From: Planctobacterium sp965279005
Lineage (GTDB): Bacteria; Pseudomonadota; Gammaproteobacteria; Enterobacterales; Alteromonadaceae
Length of the DNA: 64,000 nucleotides
Assembly: GCA_965279005.1 (NCBI GenBank)
Contig: CBDIHK010000030.1
Coordinates: 310,001 to 374,000, forward strand
Direction of reading: 5' to 3'
Positions 9,466 to 18,569 of the stretch are shown here, one piece after another. The first letter of the stretch is position 1. Every line of letters begins with the position of its first letter. A model generated the notes under the pieces. That model worked only from the letters and a program-made list of their open reading frames with translations. It searched no databases and was not told the origin of the DNA. Position numbers and translations under genes: made by a program.

Positions 9466-9832
9466 ATGCAGCGAGAAAAAGATTAATCTGGCAGACAAGC
9501 TGTCTAAGTTTAGCGAGCATTGGTCCCCCAAAGTGATTGCGGAAATGAACGACTACCAGTTCAAACTAGTGAAATTCCAAGGTGAGTTCACTTGGCATGA
9601 CCATAAAGATACCGATGAAGTGTTTTTGGTTATTGAAGGCGAAATGGGTATTGAGTTCCGTGATAAAACCGTGCATTTGTGTGCAGGGGAGCTGTATGTT
9701 GTGCCCAAGGGGGTTGAGCATAAACCCTTTGCCGGGCAGGAATGCAAAGTCATGCTGGTGGAACCTAAAGGTGTTGTTAATACAGGCGAAACCGGTGGTG
9801 AGTTAACCGCAGAAAATGACGTTTGGATCTGA
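9466..9832 (+). CDS. cupin-domain protein with a one-base frameshift after the start
   Basis: The cupin fold is clear: WHDHKDTDEVFLVIEGEMGIE (motif 1 with H, H and E) and GELYVVPKGVEHKPFA (motif 2). The uninterrupted frame begins only at GTG 9533 (99 aa). A better start is ATG 9466, with GGAG 7 nt upstream, but it is out of frame by one base. If the A run at 9476-9480 had four A instead of five, it would read M-Q-R-E-K-I-N-L-A-D-K-L-S and join the cupin perfectly (121 aa). So there is either a real frameshift or a homopolymer error. Function beyond a small sugar- or metal-binding cupin is unknown. Confidence 0.75.
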
Positions 9833-9949
9833 GTCGAAAACTCATCCACAAACAGAGTAAGCCAATAAGCAAATTGTCATAAAAGTGACCTATGTTTTTG
9901 GCAGGATCACCTTTAAAGAAAAAACCTACAATAAACAAGGAATAAGGAT

Positions 9950-10414
9950 ATGAATAAAGTTGCAAAGATGATTTTGCTACTGTTGGTAGCAATCTCTGCA
10001 CAGATCGATGCAAGAGAATTGGATTTAGAACAATTCGCTAAGCAATATTTTCAAGCCTGGGTAGCCACCCAAGTGCCTAACGCCAATGCACAAGATATTG
10101 AAAACTACCTTAAACTGCTTAAAGACGATATTGGGCATCAGCATTTGCCTTACGACCCGGTAGCTGATCGCCAGCCTGATGGCAAGCAAAACATGCGCGA
10201 GGGCATGGCATACTACCTGGGCGCACACACTAGCTATGCTTCACAACTACTTGAAACCGTGGTAGGCCATAATATGGTGGTTATTAAGTACCATACGGCA
10301 TCTAGCGGCATCCATCCGCAAAGCAAGCAGGAGATCACGCAGGCTTACGAAACAGTGGAGGTTTTGGAAATGGAAGATGGCAAGGTAGCCGTAATAAGGA
10401 AATACAGCGAATAA
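9950..10414 (+). CDS. secreted protein of unknown function, NTF2/SnoaL-like size
   Basis: A 154-aa protein with a signal peptide (MNKVAKMILLLLVAISAQ, cut near DAR). The mature part, with FAKQYFQAWVATQ at the start and YETVEVLEMEDGKVAVIRKY at the end, resembles the order of helices and strands of NTF2-like (SnoaL) proteins. That is a weak structural guess. A clear AAGGAT ribosome site precedes the ATG. It is probably periplasmic. Confidence 0.65.
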   Translation: MNKVAKMILLLLVAISAQIDARELDLEQFAKQYFQAWVATQVPNANAQDIENYLKLLKDDIGHQHLPYDPVADRQPDGKQNMREGMAYYLGAHTSYASQLLETVVGHNMVVIKYHTASSGIHPQSKQEITQAYETVEVLEMEDGKVAVIRKYSE

Positions 10415-10464
10415 GGTTAATAGTTATTGTGCACTTACCAATGCACAGTAAAAATCAATACGCC

Positions 10465-11991
10465 TTAGTCTTTAGGGCATCTGTCCACAATATAGGGAGC
10501 CAGGTTATCTTCTTTGGCTTCCAGTTTCACCGGGAAACCCCAGAGCCGGTGTAGGTGGCGCATCACTTCAGTTTTGCTCTTGGCCAGCGGGATGCCATTT
10601 TGCGGTATGTAGCGCAAAGTGAGGGAACGGTCACCGCGGATATCAACATTGTACACTTGGATATTGGGTTCTAGGTTGCTGAGGTTATATTGGGCAGAGA
10701 GCTTTTCCCGAATTTGCCTATAACCTGATTCGTTGTGGATCTCTGATACCAGCAAGTGGTTTTGCTTTTCGTCGTCTTCAATGGCAAACAGCTTAAAATC
10801 ACGCATGATTTTGGGCGATAAAAACTGGCTAATAAAGCTCTCGTCCTTAAAGTTTTGCATAGCAAAATGCACTGTTTCCAACCAATCAGAGCCCGCTATT
10901 TCAGGTAGCCATTCCCGGTCTTCGTCGGTGGGGTCTTGGCAAACCCGTTTGATGTCCATAAACATATTAAAACCGAGTGCGTATGGGTTGATGCCTGAAT
11001 AATAAGGGCTATTGTAGTCAGGTTGCATTACCACACCGGTGTGGCTGTGCAGGAACTCCATAATAAAACGGTCGGTCACCTTGCCCTCGTCATAGAGGTG
11101 GTTGAGGATATGGTAATGCCAAAAACAGGCCCAGCCTTCATTCATGACCTGGGTTTGTTTTTGCGGATAAAAATACTGGGATATTTTGCGCACGATGCGC
11201 ACTAGTTCCCGTTGCCATGGTTCCAACAAGGGGGCGCTTTTTTCAATGAAATACAGGATGTTTTCTTGTGGATCCTTCGGGAAGCGTTCGGGTTTAGGCG
11301 CTTGCTTGGTGGCGCTATCCGGCAAGGTACGCCAAAGTTCGTTTACTTGCGATTGTAAATAGCGTTCCCTTTCTTTCTGGCGCTCCCGCTCTTGCTGCAT
11401 TGAGATTTTTTGCGGCCGTTTGTACCGGTCGACGCCAAAGTTTGCCAATGCGTGGCAGGAATCCAGGATGTTTTCTACTTCGGTAATGCCGTAGCGCTGC
11501 TCGCACTTGGCAATATAGTTTTTGGCGAATACTAGATAATCAATGATTGAACCTGCGTCGGTCCAGGTTTTAAACAAATAGTTGTTTTTGAAAAACGAAT
11601 TGTGGCCATAACAAGCATGGGCCATCACCAATGCCTGCATGGTAATGGTATTTTCTTCCATTAAATAGGCGATGCAGGGATCCGAATTGATAACGATTTC
11701 ATAAGCTAGCCCCATTTGGCCGCGGCGGTAGTTTTGTTCGGTGGAAATGAATTTTTTTCCGTAGGACCAGTGGGTGTAGTTGATGGGCATGCCAACACTG
11801 GCGTAGGCATCCATCATTTGCTCGGCAGTAATGATTTCTATCTGGTTAGGATAGATATCCAAGCCATAGTGGCGGGCGACCCGGTCAATCTCCGCTTCGT
11901 ACTGTTCTAGCAGTTCGAAACTCCAATCGGGACCGTCATCAAGGGGGGCACTTGCTTTTTTAAGGCCAGTCGCTGCTTTAGTTTTTACCAC
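10465..11991 (-). CDS. SpoVR family protein (YcgB-like)
   Basis: A 508-aa protein with the SpoVR signatures INYTHWSYGKKF, INSDPCIAYLMEENT, MNEGWACFWHYHILN and the C-terminal TLRYIPQNG region. The family is widespread and is named for a Bacillus cortex-formation gene. Here it is the last member of the PrkA / DUF444 / SpoVR set, which in enterobacteria is induced by starvation and stationary phase. The GTG start shares its G with the TAG stop of the DUF444 gene (TAGTG), a sign of translational coupling. The molecular activity is unknown. Confidence 0.92.
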   Translation of the reverse strand: MVKTKAATGLKKASAPLDDGPDWSFELLEQYEAEIDRVARHYGLDIYPNQIEIITAEQMMDAYASVGMPINYTHWSYGKKFISTEQNYRRGQMGLAYEIVINSDPCIAYLMEENTITMQALVMAHACYGHNSFFKNNYLFKTWTDAGSIIDYLVFAKNYIAKCEQRYGITEVENILDSCHALANFGVDRYKRPQKISMQQERERQKERERYLQSQVNELWRTLPDSATKQAPKPERFPKDPQENILYFIEKSAPLLEPWQRELVRIVRKISQYFYPQKQTQVMNEGWACFWHYHILNHLYDEGKVTDRFIMEFLHSHTGVVMQPDYNSPYYSGINPYALGFNMFMDIKRVCQDPTDEDREWLPEIAGSDWLETVHFAMQNFKDESFISQFLSPKIMRDFKLFAIEDDEKQNHLLVSEIHNESGYRQIREKLSAQYNLSNLEPNIQVYNVDIRGDRSLTLRYIPQNGIPLAKSKTEVMRHLHRLWGFPVKLEAKEDNLAPYIVDRCPKD

Positions 11992-13277
11992 TAGGCTGCT
12001 CCTTGTTGCTTCGCTGTATTTTTCCTGAACAATTCCCGGAACACCGGATAGATATCCTCCACTTTCTTAATATGCTTCATGGCAAAATTGTCATAGCTTT
12101 GTGCCACTTTGCTGTATTCACGCCAGAGGCTTTGGTGCTGCCGCTCAGTGATTTCAATGTAGGCGTAATAACGCACTGCAGGTAACAATTGTTTGGTCAG
12201 GATGTCGGTGCAAAGAGGGCTGTCGTCAGCCCAGTTGTCACCGTCCGAAGCCTGCGCAGCATAAATGTTCCATTCGCTGCTGTCATAGCGGCCGGCGACG
12301 ATTTGCTGCATCATTTTTAGTGCACTAGATACAATGGTGCCACCGGTTTCTTGCGAGTAAAAAAACTCCTGTTCGTCGACTTCTTTAGCTTGGGTATGGT
12401 GCCTGATGTAAACCACTTCTACATTTTTATAGGTACGGGTTAAAAACAAATATAAAAGTATGTAAAAGCGCTTGGCCATGTCTTTGGTGGCCTGATCCAT
12501 AGAGCCGGACACATCCATCAAACAGAACATCACGGCTTTGCTGGTGGGCAAAGGGCGTTTTTCGTAGTTGCGGAACCTTAGGTCAAAGGTGTCTATAAAG
12601 GGTACTTTCGCTATTTGTTTTTTAAGCTCAGCGATTTCCTGTTCAATCTCCAATATCCGCAGCTGGTGGTCGTGTTTATCGGCAAGTAATGTCGCCAACT
12701 CTTGCTCCAGCTCCTTAATGCGCCTTTTGCGGCCTGAGGTCAGGGCGATACGCCTGGCGACCGAGCCTTTGAGGCTACGCACCACGTCCAAGTTGCTGGG
12801 TACGCCATCAGTTTGGTATCCGGCGCGGTAAGTTTTGTATTGGACGAGTTTATCCAGCTGGTTCTTTTTCAGGTTGGGCAGTTCTAAGTCTTCAAACAAC
12901 AGATCCAAGTATTCATCCTTGGAGATTTGGAATACAAAATCGTCTTGGCCTTCGCCTGAGTCGCTGGCATCTCCATCACCGGCGCCTTGGCCACCACCTT
13001 GCGGTGGCCGTTGGATTTTGTCCCCGGGTGAAAATTGGTCATTACCAGGGTGCACTACATCCCGTTTGCCACCTTTACCGGTATGGAATATTGGCTCAGA
13101 TATGTCCCTGGTTGGTATGCTGACTTTCTCGCCTGAATCTATGTCGGTGACGCTGCGTTCACTAATAGCGTCTGACACCGCCTTTTTTATCTGTTGCTTA
13201 TAGCGACGGATAAAACGCTGGCGGTTGACCGTACTCTTGCCCTTGCTGTTAAGCCTGCGATCAATAAAGTGCGCCAT
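11991..13277 (-). CDS. DUF444 family protein (YeaH-like)
   Basis: A 428-aa protein of the DUF444 family. A von Willebrand A-like part carries a MIDAS-type motif (DVSGSMDQATKD), preceded by a charged, low-complexity linker (GGGQGAGDGDASDSGEGQDD) and a coiled-coil-like stretch (ELEQELATLLADKHDHQLRI). It is the middle gene of the prkA operon, 21 nt after prkA and overlapping the next gene. In E. coli this protein is needed, with the kinase, for adaptation to nitrogen starvation. The vWA-like part suggests a protein-protein scaffold. Confidence 0.92.
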   Translation of the reverse strand: MAHFIDRRLNSKGKSTVNRQRFIRRYKQQIKKAVSDAISERSVTDIDSGEKVSIPTRDISEPIFHTGKGGKRDVVHPGNDQFSPGDKIQRPPQGGGQGAGDGDASDSGEGQDDFVFQISKDEYLDLLFEDLELPNLKKNQLDKLVQYKTYRAGYQTDGVPSNLDVVRSLKGSVARRIALTSGRKRRIKELEQELATLLADKHDHQLRILEIEQEIAELKKQIAKVPFIDTFDLRFRNYEKRPLPTSKAVMFCLMDVSGSMDQATKDMAKRFYILLYLFLTRTYKNVEVVYIRHHTQAKEVDEQEFFYSQETGGTIVSSALKMMQQIVAGRYDSSEWNIYAAQASDGDNWADDSPLCTDILTKQLLPAVRYYAYIEITERQHQSLWREYSKVAQSYDNFAMKHIKKVEDIYPVFRELFRKNTAKQQGAA

Positions 13278-13298
13278 AGTGTGCCCCTGAGGCTAGCC

Positions 13299-15221
13299 TT
13301 ACGTAGATTTCCGCACCCTGAGGTACCATTCACACAACAACCTGACTTGTTTCTGGGTGTAGCCCTTTTCCGCCATCCGTTTTACGAAATCGTCGTGTTT
13401 TTTCTGGTCTTCTGCCGAGCTTTTGGTATTGAAAGAAATCACAGGCAGCAGGTCTTCGGTATTGGAAAACATCTTCTTCTCAATCACTGTACGCAGCTTC
13501 TCATAGCTGGTCCACGCGGGGTTTTTACCTGCGTTTTTCGCCCTGGCACGCAATACAAAGTTGACGATTTCATTGCGGAAATCCTTTGGATTGCTTATTC
13601 CCGCAGGTTTTTCAATTTTCTCAAGTTCTGCGTTTAGGGCTTCCCGGTCAAATAGCTGGCCGGTTTCAGGGTCACGGTATTCTTGATCCTGGATCCAGAA
13701 GTCTGCATAAGTGACATAGCGGTCAAATAAGTTCTGGCCGTATTCTGAATAAGATTCCAAATAGGCAGTTTGGATCTCTTTGCCAATGAATTCAACATAC
13801 TTGGGTACTAGGTAGCCTTTTAAGTGCTCCTTGTATTTTTCTTCTAGATCACCGGCGAATTGTTCCCGTTCTATCTGCCGCTCTAGTACATAAAATAGGT
13901 GCACCGGGTTGGCCGAAACCTCCTGGTGGTCAAAGTTAAACACGCGGGAGAGGATCTTAAAGGCGAAACGGGTGGACAAGCCCTCCATTCCTTCATCAAC
14001 GCCGGCGTAGTCCTTGTATTCTTGGTAGGACTTGGCCTTCGGATCGGTATCTTTCAGGCTTTCACCATCGTAGACCCGCATTTTTGAGTAAAGGCTGGAG
14101 TTTTCTGGCTCTTTAAGGCGCGATAGCACGCTGAATTGTGCCAGTGATTCCAAAGTGCCTGGTGCACAGGGGGCTTCTGATAGTTCACTTGATGCCAACA
14201 GCTTGTCATAGATTTTAATCTCTTCTGACACCCTCAGGCAGTAAGGGACTTTGACTATATATACCCGATCCAAAAAGGCTTCGTTGTTTTTGTTGTTGCG
14301 GAAACTTTGCCATTCTGACTCGTTGGAGTGGGCTAGGATCAAGCCATCAAAGGGCAGGGCTGAGAAGCCCTCCGTTGGGTTGTAGTTTCCTTCTTGCGTG
14401 GCGGTCAACAATGGATGTAGTACCTTGATGGGGGCCTTGAACATCTCTACAAATTCCATCAAGCCTTGGTTTGCTTTACACAAAGAACCTGAATAGCTAT
14501 AGGCATCAGGGTCGTTCTGGGCAAAATCTTCCAATCGGCGAATGTCTACTTTGCCCACCAAAGATGAAATATCTTGGTTGTTTTCATCCCCGGGCTCGGT
14601 TTTGGCAATACCAATTTGATCCAGGATAGATGGGAATACTTTGACTACCCTAAATTTGCTGATATCGCCGTTAAATTCATGCAGGCGCTTGCGAGCCCAT
14701 GGCGACATAATGGTTTTTAAGTAGCGCTTGCTGATACCGTATTCTTTTTCCAGAATGTCCCCATCTTCATTGACATCGAATACACAAAGAGGACTGTCAT
14801 TGACCGGGCTGCCTTTGATGGCATAGATAGGCACTTTCTGCATTAGTTCTTTGAGCTTTTCTGCCAATGAAGATTTACCACCGCCAACGGGACCGAGCAA
14901 GTACAAGATCTGTTTCTTTTCTTCTAAGCCTTGGGCTGCGTGGCGTAAATAGGACACAATTTGCTCAATGGCCTCCTCCATACCATAGAAGTCATTGAAA
15001 GCTGGATAGCGGGCGATGACCCGGTTGGAGAAAATACGGCTCAAGGCCGGGCTGCTGGAAGTATCGATTAACTCCGGTTCACCAATAGCTTGCAGTAACC
15101 GTTCTGCCGCATTGGCATAAACCGATTTGTCTTTTTTACACAGCTCCAAGTATTGCTGGATACTGTACTCCTCCTCCCGGTGAGCCTCATATCGTTGCTG
15201 ATAATGTTCAAAAATACCCAT
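13299..15221 (-). CDS. PrkA family serine protein kinase / AAA+ protein (YeaG-like)
   Basis: A 640-aa protein nearly collinear with E. coli YeaG. An N-terminal AAA+ domain has Walker A GPVGGGKSS near residue 112, and the C-terminal PrkA kinase-like region contains FNDFYGMEEAIEQIV and TYADFWIQDQEYRDP-type blocks. The start at 15221 gives the typical MGIFEHYQQRYE and has GGAGG 6 nt upstream; an in-frame start four codons earlier lacks this. It heads the three-gene stress operon. About 265 bp of upstream DNA is free of genes and should hold the promoter; I found no convincing sigma-54 site there. Confidence 0.95.
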   Translation of the reverse strand: MGIFEHYQQRYEAHREEEYSIQQYLELCKKDKSVYANAAERLLQAIGEPELIDTSSSPALSRIFSNRVIARYPAFNDFYGMEEAIEQIVSYLRHAAQGLEEKKQILYLLGPVGGGKSSLAEKLKELMQKVPIYAIKGSPVNDSPLCVFDVNEDGDILEKEYGISKRYLKTIMSPWARKRLHEFNGDISKFRVVKVFPSILDQIGIAKTEPGDENNQDISSLVGKVDIRRLEDFAQNDPDAYSYSGSLCKANQGLMEFVEMFKAPIKVLHPLLTATQEGNYNPTEGFSALPFDGLILAHSNESEWQSFRNNKNNEAFLDRVYIVKVPYCLRVSEEIKIYDKLLASSELSEAPCAPGTLESLAQFSVLSRLKEPENSSLYSKMRVYDGESLKDTDPKAKSYQEYKDYAGVDEGMEGLSTRFAFKILSRVFNFDHQEVSANPVHLFYVLERQIEREQFAGDLEEKYKEHLKGYLVPKYVEFIGKEIQTAYLESYSEYGQNLFDRYVTYADFWIQDQEYRDPETGQLFDREALNAELEKIEKPAGISNPKDFRNEIVNFVLRARAKNAGKNPAWTSYEKLRTVIEKKMFSNTEDLLPVISFNTKSSAEDQKKHDDFVKRMAEKGYTQKQVRLLCEWYLRVRKST

Positions 15222-15488
15222 GAATACCTCCACATGGAAATGCGGTATTAGTAACGACTATTTAAAGCTTAGACTCTAATTTAAGGTAAGATGTTGCAGA
15301 TTTAGATCAAAAAGCCATAAGAATCCTCGTAACAAATTGTTTTTATTATCAATAAGTTGGTTTTTTAATCGCGTGAATTTTGTTCAGTTTGTATTCAGCT
15401 ATAGGGACGGCTTGTATATCCATTTAGGTGGGATGGGACAAAGTTGCCAGTGCGTGGCAACAGAGCTGGCCGCGTTCGGATGTGGCAT

Positions 15489-15833
15489 CTATCGAGTGTT
15501 AGCTTTGGGATTTTGGCGCGCTATTTCAGTCTTTTTCAATATGCTTTTTAGGAAGTTAGGAGAAGAATTCGTGGCCTTATTCAGTACATCGTTAATCCAG
15601 CAGTAGCGGAGACGTAACTGGCGCAGCAACTGCTGCGCCTTGGGGTTAACCGTGAGTAACATGGCTACCCCACCAATAATAAAGAAAATGCCAATGGGTA
15701 TAGGCATTGGGAATAGCACTAACCCAATTAGGATAATTGAGACTGCAATAGCACTAAGTAGTGAAGCCAAAAAACACCTGTTATGAATGGAAGCCTGAAC
15801 TAATAGTATAGCCAGGCTAAATGACAGTGGCAT
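15489..15833 (-). CDS. small membrane protein, PGPGW-like
   Basis: About 114 aa with two or three membrane segments (SFSLAILLVQA, LSAIAVSIILIGLVLF and IGIFFIIGGVAMLL) and a basic C-terminal tail. The P-rich turn FPMPIPIG between the helices, followed by NPKAQQLLRQLR, resembles PGPGW-type transmembrane proteins. The start is uncertain: an in-frame TTG at 15872 would add 13 residues, and neither start has a strong ribosome site. Function unknown. Confidence 0.55.
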   Translation of the reverse strand: MPLSFSLAILLVQASIHNRCFLASLLSAIAVSIILIGLVLFPMPIPIGIFFIIGGVAMLLTVNPKAQQLLRQLRLRYCWINDVLNKATNSSPNFLKSILKKTEIARQNPKANTR

Positions 15834-15908
15834 GATGAAAGTGTGGGAACTGGTTAAAAAACCTGAAACCAATCTCCAAGAGCCGAAGTTGTGAGCTGTG
15901 GTTACGGC

Positions 15909-16349
15909 CTACCAAATCGCATATTTATCACCTTGCCATTTAATCAAAGTAAAAATGTAGCCGTTTAGCAAAAGGCACAAACCTCCTACTAGTGCAGGCT
16001 CGCTTACCAAGCCGAACAGACAAAATAAAACGCCGAACCCGTGCAAAAACCTTTCAACCCGCTGTACCAATTGGCGGCTGGGTTGTATTTTTAGGGTGTT
16101 AAAAATAAACCAAATTTTTAGCCATAGTGGCAGTGCCTGCCAGTTTTTTGAAGCCTTATCCACAACCATATCCTCTTGCTTTAAGGTTTCCAAAGTAACG
16201 TCCAATGCCGCCGCAATGCATTTCTGTGATTCCAAACTGGCGTTTTGGCCGCTTTCAATGCGCTGGATAGTACGCACATTGAGCCCTGCCATGTCCGCCA
16301 ATTGTTCTTGTGATAAATGCCTGCTTAAGCGCAGTTGCTTTAAAACCAT
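15909..16349 (-). CDS. XRE-family regulator fused to a 2TM tail
   Basis: A 146-aa protein. Residues 1-60 form a Cro/C1-type helix-turn-helix (LRLSRHLSQEQLADMAGL, then NVRTIQRIESGQN). The C-terminal part has two hydrophobic helices (FLHGFGVLFCLFGLV and GGLCLLLNGYIF), so it is a membrane-tethered DNA-binding protein. The 2TM tail suggests sensing at the membrane. Three half-sites directly upstream could be its own operator. The small membrane protein downstream on the same strand may be co-transcribed. Confidence 0.8.
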   Translation of the reverse strand: MVLKQLRLSRHLSQEQLADMAGLNVRTIQRIESGQNASLESQKCIAAALDVTLETLKQEDMVVDKASKNWQALPLWLKIWFIFNTLKIQPSRQLVQRVERFLHGFGVLFCLFGLVSEPALVGGLCLLLNGYIFTLIKWQGDKYAIW

Positions 16350-16393
16350 GTTTGTCGTTGAAGTTCGATTGCAAGTTTAACTATTGTAGCCAA

Positions 16394-16429
16394 TGTCGGT
16401 GACGGCTTGTCCCCGACAGTAGCCCGACA
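16394..16429. promoter_or_regulatory. repeated TGTCGG / CCGACA half-sites, possible autoregulatory operator
   Basis: TGTCGG at 16394-16399 is inverted relative to CCGACA at 16413-16418 and again at 16424-16429, all within 45-80 bp upstream of the XRE-2TM gene. Repeated half-sites of this kind are typical of Cro/C1-like operators. Confidence 0.4.
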
Positions 16430-16626
16430 ATGACTTCATTTGTTTTGTATTGATATGTAGGTTTATGAAAATTATAAGGATTCTACGCAGAATTGGTTTT
16501 CATCAACAGGATAGTTTGGAACTAAGTGAACCTTAGTCACTTTTATCGTGGTGCTGTAAACATCTTAGATCCCACGAGTGCCAAGGCTTATCTATGCAAT
16601 GCTAGTGCTTTCACACTGGCCACTAA

Positions 16627-17100
16627 TTAAACCGAGGCTCCCAATTCTTGCAAAGCGGTTTTCAAATCTTCTACAGATAAATTTTGCTTGGCCAATTGGA
16701 CAAGCTGGCCAACCCTATCCTGTATCAAAGCTATGCACTCGTTGAAAGCCTGGGCTTTCTCCGAATCACTGCCATTAATTTTTGACGGATCCTTCAAGCC
16801 CCAATGGATTTTAATACTTTTGCCAAACCAAACTGGACAGGTTTCACCAGCCGCTGAGTCACAGACAGTGATGACCAAGTCGGGGGCAAAATCCTCAAAG
16901 TCATCCCAGGATTGGCTTTTCAGCCCATTGGTTGTATAGCCATTTAGCTGCAAATATTTTATTGATAGCGGATGCACCACACCTGCTGGCTGGCTGCCAG
17001 CACTCTTGGCAATAATGGCTCCTTGGGCGATTTGATTGGTAATGGCTTCGGAAAGGATGCTACGGCAGCGGTTGTGGGTACAAATATAAAGTATTTTCAT
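16627..17100 (-). CDS. arsC: low-molecular-weight phosphatase-type arsenate reductase
   Basis: A 157-aa protein with the P-loop C-T-H-N-R-C-R (CX5R, Cys7 to Arg13) and the catalytic-Asp block near KDPSK. The C-x-x-N-x-CRS form and SAGSQPAG are typical of arsenate reductases of the LMW tyrosine-phosphatase type rather than true phosphatases. A further Cys pair (ITVCDSAAGETC) fits the disulfide relay of thioredoxin-coupled ArsC. No arsenite pump or ArsR is nearby, so it stands alone, and the role in arsenate reduction is inferred from the family. Confidence 0.82.
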   Translation of the reverse strand: MKILYICTHNRCRSILSEAITNQIAQGAIIAKSAGSQPAGVVHPLSIKYLQLNGYTTNGLKSQSWDDFEDFAPDLVITVCDSAAGETCPVWFGKSIKIHWGLKDPSKINGSDSEKAQAFNECIALIQDRVGQLVQLAKQNLSVEDLKTALQELGASV

Positions 17101-17216
17101 GATTTATTACGTTGCGAAACCTTCTGGGTCTAGATTGAAGCACTGACAGTATTGGCTGCTTATTACATTAATATGAATTTAATCCGACGGTTAAACTGCC
17201 AGGGCACCATTTTATT

Positions 17217-17582
17217 TTATTTGATTGTTACATTGTTTGCCTCAGACCAAAGCCTGAGTGTATCCAAAATACCTAGTGCAGAACGACCAAATTCGGTTAA
17301 CTCATAGGTAACTGCTATAGGGCGGTCGCTGAGCACCGTCCGGATCACCATATTTTCTGACTCCAGCTCTTTTAATCGCTGATCCACCATCTTTTTACTT
17401 GCACCACCCAGCATGCGCGACAAATCATTGAAGCGAACAGGGCCATCTTTTAAGTGCCACAAAATGGAACCTTTCCATTTACCGCCGATCAGGCGCATAC
17501 CCTTTTCGATGGCGCAAGGCTCTTCACAAGCATCTGTTACCCTTTTACGGCCTCTGTTATCTGTTTCAATTCGACTTTTCAT
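17217..17582 (-). CDS. HxlR-family winged-helix regulator
   Basis: A 121-aa protein with the HxlR signature: an N-terminal Cys followed by IEKGMRLIGGKWKGSILWHL, then the recognition region VRFNDLSRMLGGASKKMVDQRL and the wing (VIRTVLSDRPIAVTYELT). HxlR members often respond to electrophiles or redox state through this Cys. It is divergent from the glutathione S-transferase gene with about 108 bp between the two starts, so it probably controls that gene. Confidence 0.9.
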   Translation of the reverse strand: MKSRIETDNRGRKRVTDACEEPCAIEKGMRLIGGKWKGSILWHLKDGPVRFNDLSRMLGGASKKMVDQRLKELESENMVIRTVLSDRPIAVTYELTEFGRSALGILDTLRLWSEANNVTIK

Positions 17583-17690
17583 TTTTCTTTGGTCAGCATT
17601 GTAGGTTACTAAAAGTATACTAATTGTTTTTGTCTATAAGGTAACCATAATATACCACTATCGCATTCAAAGCACTTTTTGGGAGTTACC

Positions 17691-18416
17691 ATGGATATAG
17701 AAAGCAAACCGGATATTCACTTATATACAGCAGCCACTATGAACGGCTGGAAACCCGTTATTTTTTTAGAAGAGGCGGGCGTCCCCTACGATCTTACTTT
17801 TATTGATTTCAGTAAAAAGGAACAAAAGTCAGCCTGGTATACCCAACTCAACTCCAATGGACGCATTCCAACTATTGTAGATAGGGGGAATGGGGACTTT
17901 ACCGTATTTGAATCGGGCGCCATTCTTTGGTATTTGGCAGAGAAATACGACCAATTCCTATCTCATGATGCTAAGTTGAGATCAGAAACATTACAGTGGT
18001 TGATGTTCCAGATGGGTGGGGTCGGTCCAATGATGGGTCAGGCTATGTATTTCCAACGCATTGCTGCACCCGCCGGCCACCAAGACGATTTTGCTATTAG
18101 ACGTTACGTTGATGAGTCGCGCAGGTTGTTGGAAGTGCTGGATAACCGGCTTGCGCAATCAGAATACCTAGTAGGCAATGACTACAGTATCGCCGATATG
18201 GCCACTTACCCATGGGCGCGCAGCTATTATTGGGCGAAGGTGGATGTTACTGGCTTGTCGAACCTGCAACGCTGGTTTGATGCCATTGATGCCCGCGAAG
18301 CAACACAAAAAGCACTGACCATTCCCAAAGCCAATTGGGAGTTTTTTGGCAAAGGTGACGTGGAAGCTTGGGAAAAGGCCAATGCCGCCCGGTTTGCATC
18401 AGACGTTAAAAGCTAG
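17691..18416 (+). CDS. glutathione S-transferase (YfcG/Ure2p-like)
   Basis: A 241-aa protein with an N-terminal thioredoxin-like GST domain (IHLYTAATMNGWKPVIFLEEAG, NSNGRIPTIVD, FESGAILWYLAEKY) and an all-helical C-terminal domain (NDYSIADMATYPWA). It fits the nu-class YfcG/YghU group, which uses glutathione for disulfide-bond or peroxide reduction. I chose ATG 17691 because GGGAG lies 5 nt upstream. It is divergent from an hxlR-type regulator. Confidence 0.9.
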   Translation: MDIESKPDIHLYTAATMNGWKPVIFLEEAGVPYDLTFIDFSKKEQKSAWYTQLNSNGRIPTIVDRGNGDFTVFESGAILWYLAEKYDQFLSHDAKLRSETLQWLMFQMGGVGPMMGQAMYFQRIAAPAGHQDDFAIRRYVDESRRLLEVLDNRLAQSEYLVGNDYSIADMATYPWARSYYWAKVDVTGLSNLQRWFDAIDAREATQKALTIPKANWEFFGKGDVEAWEKANAARFASDVKS

Positions 18417-18569
18417 GAGAGGATTGCCGCTTCAGCTTGGATTCATGGTTACGAAAGCTAAATAGCTATAAATCAATTAGTTATACTCATTCCTATATTT
18501 ATTGGTGTGGGTATCATGTGTGAACTGTTAACCCCCTCGGAGGGCGTGGCCTAATTACAAGGATGTGCA

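Noticed and set aside
9224..9520. 98-aa open frame opposite the cupin start region
   Set aside because: Overlaps the cupin ribosome site on the other strand and has no protein features.
15222..15488. Sigma-54 promoter for the prkA operon, expected by analogy with E. coli
   Set aside because: I looked for a TGGCAC-N5-TTGC pattern on the correct strand. The closest stretch lacks the GC at the right distance, so I do not call it.
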